Assembly: GCA_964577205.1 (NCBI GenBank)
Contig: CAZNYG010000088.1
Location: 1 to 7,001, forward strand
DNA from: CAZNYG01 sp964577205
GTDB lineage: Bacteria; Elusimicrobiota; Endomicrobiia; Endomicrobiales; CAIRNS01
Direction: 5' to 3'
Length of the DNA: 7,001 nt
The notes under the pieces were generated by a model. That model had not been told where the DNA came from, made no database searches, and saw only the letters and a program-made list of their open reading frames with translations. A program made the position numbers and the translations under genes. This document shows, in pieces, positions 4,025-7,001 of the stretch (the first letter of the stretch is position 1; each line of letters begins with the position of its first letter).

Positions 4025-7001
4025 TTATTTTCCTGCCTTCGCGCCGCGGGCGGTTTCAGCCTTTTCGTCAAGCAGTACCTTTTTGTATTCGACCGGCATG
4101 ACCTTTACGAACTTCTTGACGCGCGCCGGAAGATCGTTCAGTATGCCGGCCGCCTGTCCGCTGCCGGTCGCCCGGGCGTGAGCCGTCAGCAGCCTGGAAA
4201 TGGTATCCGTGTCCGCCGGTTCCAGGGGATCAAAGGCCACCATGCTCATGTTGCATTTGTCCCTGAAGTCGCCGCGTTCGTCATACACGTACGCGACGCC
4301 GCCGGACATGCCCGCGGCGAAATTGCGGCCGGTCGGGCCGATGATGACGACGGCGCCGCCGGTCATGTATTCGCAACCGTGGTCGCCGACGCCTTCGACG
4401 ACCGCGGTAAGCCCCGAGTTCCGTATGCAGAACCGTTCGCCCGCCCGTCCCCGGATATATGCTTCTCCGGCTATGGCGCCGTAGAACGCGGTATTGCCGA
4501 TGATGATGTTGTCCGCGGGATCGTAGGGCGCCTTTTTGTCGGGATAGACGATGATCGTGCCGCCGGAAATGCCTTTTCCGACGTAGTCGTTCGCCATGCC
4601 TTCAAGCTCGAACGTTATGCCCCGGGCAAGGAACGCTCCGAAGCTCTGGCCGGCGGTCCCGTGGAATGAGCAGTGTACGGGATGCTTCGCGAGCCCCGCG
4701 TCCCCGTGCGTGGCGCACACTTCTCCGGAAAGCATGGCGCCGGTGGACCTGTTGTGGTTCGCGATCGGAAGCGATATCTCTACCGCGGCTCTGTCCTCCA
4801 GCGCGGGACGGGAACGTCCGATCAGTTCCCGGTCGATGACGCCGTCTATGGCATGGTCCTGTTCCTGCTTCTTGAAAAGGCCGACCGCCGCGTCGACCGC
4901 GGGCCGGTAGAGTATCCTGGAAAAATCGATGTCCCGGGCTTTCCACGGAAGGATCGCTCTGTTGGCTTCCAGAAGGTCGGTCCTGCCCACCATTTCGTCA
5001 ATGGTGCGGACGCCGAGCTGCGCCATGATCTCGCGCAGTTCCCGGACGACGAAATTGAAGTAGTTGATGATGTATTCCGGCCTGCCGGAAAACCGTTGTT
5101 CCAGCTCCTCGCCCTGTGCGGCCACGCCGAGAGAACAGTTGTTCAGGTGACAGTGGCGGAGCATCACGCAGCCCAGGGTGACAAGGAGCGCGGAGCAGAA
5201 ACCGAACTCCTCGGCGCCGAGCAGCGCCGCAATCGCGACGTCGCGCCCGGTGCGCATCTGGCCGTCGGCCTGGAGGCGCACGCGGCTGCGCAGGTCGTTG
5301 AGCGCGAGCGTCTGGTGCGTCTCGGAAAGCCCGAGTTCCCACGGCAGTCCCGCGTTCCTGATGGAACTGAGGGGGGAAGCCCCGGTCCCGCCGTCGAAGC
5401 CCGAAATGAGGATCATGTCCGCGTGCCCTTTGGCGACGCCGGCCGCGACGGTCCCTACGCCGATCTCCGACACGAGCTTGACGCTGATGCGTGCGCGGGG
5501 ATTGACGTTCTTGAGGTCGAATATCAGCTGTGCCAGGTCTTCGATGGAATAGATATCATGGTGCGGCGGCGGCGAAATAAGAGTGACCCCTTTCGTCGTG
5601 TACCGCGTTTTCGCTATGACGGCGCTGACCTTGTGGCCGGGCAGCTGGCCGCCCTCGCCGGGTTTTGCTCCCTGCGCTATCTTGATCTGTATCTCGTCGG
5701 CGTTCACGAGATAGTTGGCCGTGACGCCGAAGCGGCCCGAGGCGACCTGCTTGATGGCGCTCCGGCGGGAATCGCCGTTCGCCATCGGCACGAAGCGCGC
5801 CGGGTCCTCGCCGCCTTCGCCGGTATTTGATCTCGCTTTCAGGCGGTTCATCGCTATGGCGATCGTCTCGTGCGCTCCCCTGCTGATGGAGCCGAAGCTC
5901 ATGGCGCCCGCCGCGAACCGCCTGACGATCGCGGAAAAAGGTTCGACCTGGTCGATGGGAACGGGATCGGTCTTCCGGAACGCGAGCATGCCGCGCAGCG
6001 TCGCGGGGTTGCGCGACTGGTCGTTGATCAGGGCGGCGAACTCGCGGTACAGCTTTTCGTTGCCGGTGCGCGTGGCGTCCTGCAGTGTGGCGATGCTGTC
6101 CGGATTCCACAGATGGAATTCCCCGTCCCTTTTCCACTGGTAGAGGCCGCCTGTGGCAAGGTACGGCGTGTCCGCGATCTTTTCGGGGAACGCGCCGTTG
6201 TGGCGCATGACGCTTTCTTTCGCGATGACGCCGAAGTCCGCTCCCCCGATCCGGGACACCGTGCCGGTAAAGCAGCGTTCGATGACGGTCTCGTGAATGC
6301 CGAGAGCCTCGAATATCTGCGCGCCGCGATAGCTTTGCAGGGTCGAGATGCCCATGCGCGAAAGGATCTTCAGGATGCCCTTGGCCACGGCTTTGACGTA
6401 GTTGGCGACGGAGGTCCTCTCATCGTACTGCGTCTCGTTTTCGCTGATCATGAGGCGGATCGCGTCGAAAGCGCCGTACGGGTTGACGCAGTCGGCGCCG
6501 TAGCCGAACAGCAATCCGAAATGGTGCACCTCGCGCGGTTCTCCGCTTTCGAGGATGATGCTGATCTGCGACCTGCGGGACCCGTTCACCAGGTGCTGGT
6601 GCACGGCCCCGACCGCGGCCAGGGCGGGCAGCGCCGCCTTCGCCGGGGAAACGCCGCGGTCGCTGAGAATGATCGAGGTGAATCCTTTCGTTATCGCCCG
6701 GTCCGCGTCCGCGCAGATCCGGTCGAGCGTGCGCAGGAAATCACTTTCGTCGTCAGGATCGAACAGCGTTGAGATGACGGCTGTCCTGAACCCGTTGACG
6801 TTTATCGAACGCAGCTGCTCGAGCTGTTCGTCGGTCAGTACCGGTATGTCTATCCTGATCTTGCGGCAATGCCGCGGGGTCTCTTCCAGCAGGTTCTTTT
6901 CCGGCCCCAGGTACGTAGACAGGCTCATGACCAGTTCTTCCCGGATCGGATCGATCGGCGGATTGGTCACCTGGGCGAACAGCTGTTTGAAATAGGAGTA
7001 C
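4025..7001 (-). CDS. gltB: Glutamate synthase large subunit, GltB (N-terminus outside window)
   Basis: The frame is open from the right edge (codon beginning at 7000) to the TAA at 4027-4025, giving 991 residues. The family is about 1500 residues long, so roughly 500 N-terminal residues are missing, including the glutamine amidotransferase domain and its catalytic Cys1. The GTG at 6970 falls inside the conserved 'AQVTNPPIDPIREE' motif and is not a start. Visible in order, numbering from the first visible residue: the central domain ('TNPPIDPIREELVMSLSTYLGPEKNLLEE', about 12-40, onward); the FMN/2-oxoglutarate synthase barrel with 'SNTGEGGEDP' (391-400), 'KPGEGGQLPGHKV' (446-458), 'SPPPHHDIYSIEDL' (476-489) and 'SGFDGGTGASP' (533-543); the 3Fe-4S ligands Cys611, Cys617 and Cys622 ('CVMLRHCHLNNC', spacing x5 and x4); and the C-terminal beta-helix domain with repeated Gly motifs ('GTAGQSFGAF', 'NDYVGKGISGG', 'YMTGGAVVIIG', about 781-890). 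It pairs with GltD to make an NADPH-dependent GOGAT; the downstream gltD argues against a ferredoxin-type enzyme. No frameshift is seen. Confidence 0.97.
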   Translation of the reverse strand, partial: YSYFKQLFAQVTNPPIDPIREELVMSLSTYLGPEKNLLEETPRHCRKIRIDIPVLTDEQLEQLRSINVNGFRTAVISTLFDPDDESDFLRTLDRICADADRAITKGFTSIILSDRGVSPAKAALPALAAVGAVHQHLVNGSRRSQISIILESGEPREVHHFGLLFGYGADCVNPYGAFDAIRLMISENETQYDERTSVANYVKAVAKGILKILSRMGISTLQSYRGAQIFEALGIHETVIERCFTGTVSRIGGADFGVIAKESVMRHNGAFPEKIADTPYLATGGLYQWKRDGEFHLWNPDSIATLQDATRTGNEKLYREFAALINDQSRNPATLRGMLAFRKTDPVPIDQVEPFSAIVRRFAAGAMSFGSISRGAHETIAIAMNRLKARSNTGEGGEDPARFVPMANGDSRRSAIKQVASGRFGVTANYLVNADEIQIKIAQGAKPGEGGQLPGHKVSAVIAKTRYTTKGVTLISPPPHHDIYSIEDLAQLIFDLKNVNPRARISVKLVSEIGVGTVAAGVAKGHADMILISGFDGGTGASPLSSIRNAGLPWELGLSETHQTLALNDLRSRVRLQADGQMRTGRDVAIAALLGAEEFGFCSALLVTLGCVMLRHCHLNNCSLGVAAQGEELEQRFSGRPEYIINYFNFVVRELREIMAQLGVRTIDEMVGRTDLLEANRAILPWKARDIDFSRILYRPAVDAAVGLFKKQEQDHAIDGVIDRELIGRSRPALEDRAAVEISLPIANHNRSTGAMLSGEVCATHGDAGLAKHPVHCSFHGTAGQSFGAFLARGITFELEGMANDYVGKGISGGTIIVYPDKKAPYDPADNIIIGNTAFYGAIAGEAYIRGRAGERFCIRNSGLTAVVEGVGDHGCEYMTGGAVVIIGPTGRNFAAGMSGGVAYVYDERGDFRDKCNMSMVAFDPLEPADTDTISRLLTAHARATGSGQAAGILNDLPARVKKFVKVMPVEYKKVLLDEKAETARGAKAGK
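4031..4034 (-). promoter_or_regulatory. Ribosome binding site of gltD inside the gltB 3' end
   Basis: The minus strand reads AGGA, seven bases before the ATG at 4023-4021 and ten before the next ATG at 4020-4018. It overlaps the last sense codons of gltB, and only one base (4024) separates the gltB TAA from the gltD ATG. This layout suggests coupled translation, which would help keep the two subunits in balance. Confidence 0.6.

Noticed and set aside
4673..5830. Long plus-strand open frame (385 codons) opposite gltB
   Set aside because: It is antisense to highly conserved GltB coding sequence. Its translation is rich in Arg, Gly, Asp and Val with no recognisable motif, as expected from codon bias in GC-rich DNA.
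5870..6772. Plus-strand open frame (300 codons) opposite gltB
   Set aside because: Same reason: a low-stop antisense shadow of conserved GltB, with no family resemblance.

Overview
The window is one strand-coherent nitrogen-assimilation cluster, all on the minus strand. In transcription order it holds gltB (N-terminus cut off by the right window edge), gltD, amtB and a PII signalling gene (glnK/glnB). It runs from about 7001 down to 493 and ends at a clear intrinsic terminator (about 431-473). At the left edge the C-terminal piece of an unrelated plus-strand gene, probably an AlbA/Schlafen-type ATP-binding protein or a Fic-like protein with a winged-helix end, converges on this cluster.

Region by region: 1-273 is the plus-strand 3' gene fragment, at about 46% G+C by hand count. 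274-492 is an AT-rich convergent intergenic stretch. It holds five copies of TATCGGAC at roughly helical-turn spacing, a 12-bp inverted repeat with TTGATCAA cores, small alternative hairpins, and the terminator of the nitrogen cluster. 493-834 is PII. 835-912 is a short gap carrying a REP-like GC-rich hairpin. 913-2295 is the AmtB ammonium channel. 2296-2580 is a structured intergenic region with a possible gltD terminator and the amtB leader. 2581-4023 is the GOGAT small subunit. 4025-7001 is the last 991 residues of the GOGAT large subunit.

The genes fit together as one pathway. AmtB brings in ammonium. Glutamine synthetase, which is not in the window, would fix it. GltB and GltD (NADPH-dependent GOGAT) turn glutamine plus 2-oxoglutarate into two glutamates. 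The PII trimer senses ATP/ADP and 2-oxoglutarate and would block AmtB when nitrogen is sufficient. The PII lacks Tyr51 (it has Glu), so control by classical uridylylation looks unlikely.

The organism appears to be a bacterium with moderately high G+C; two sampled 60-base lines in amtB and gltB have 41 and 39 G/C. It has strong Shine-Dalgarno sites. An AmtB signal peptide and a REP-like palindrome suggest a diderm, environmental lineage. The phylum cannot be fixed from this sequence alone. Most of the window is ordinary conserved metabolism. The less-explained material is the 274-430 repeat region, the PII T-loop variant, and the structured gaps around amtB. I found no evidence of an undescribed defence or mobile system.
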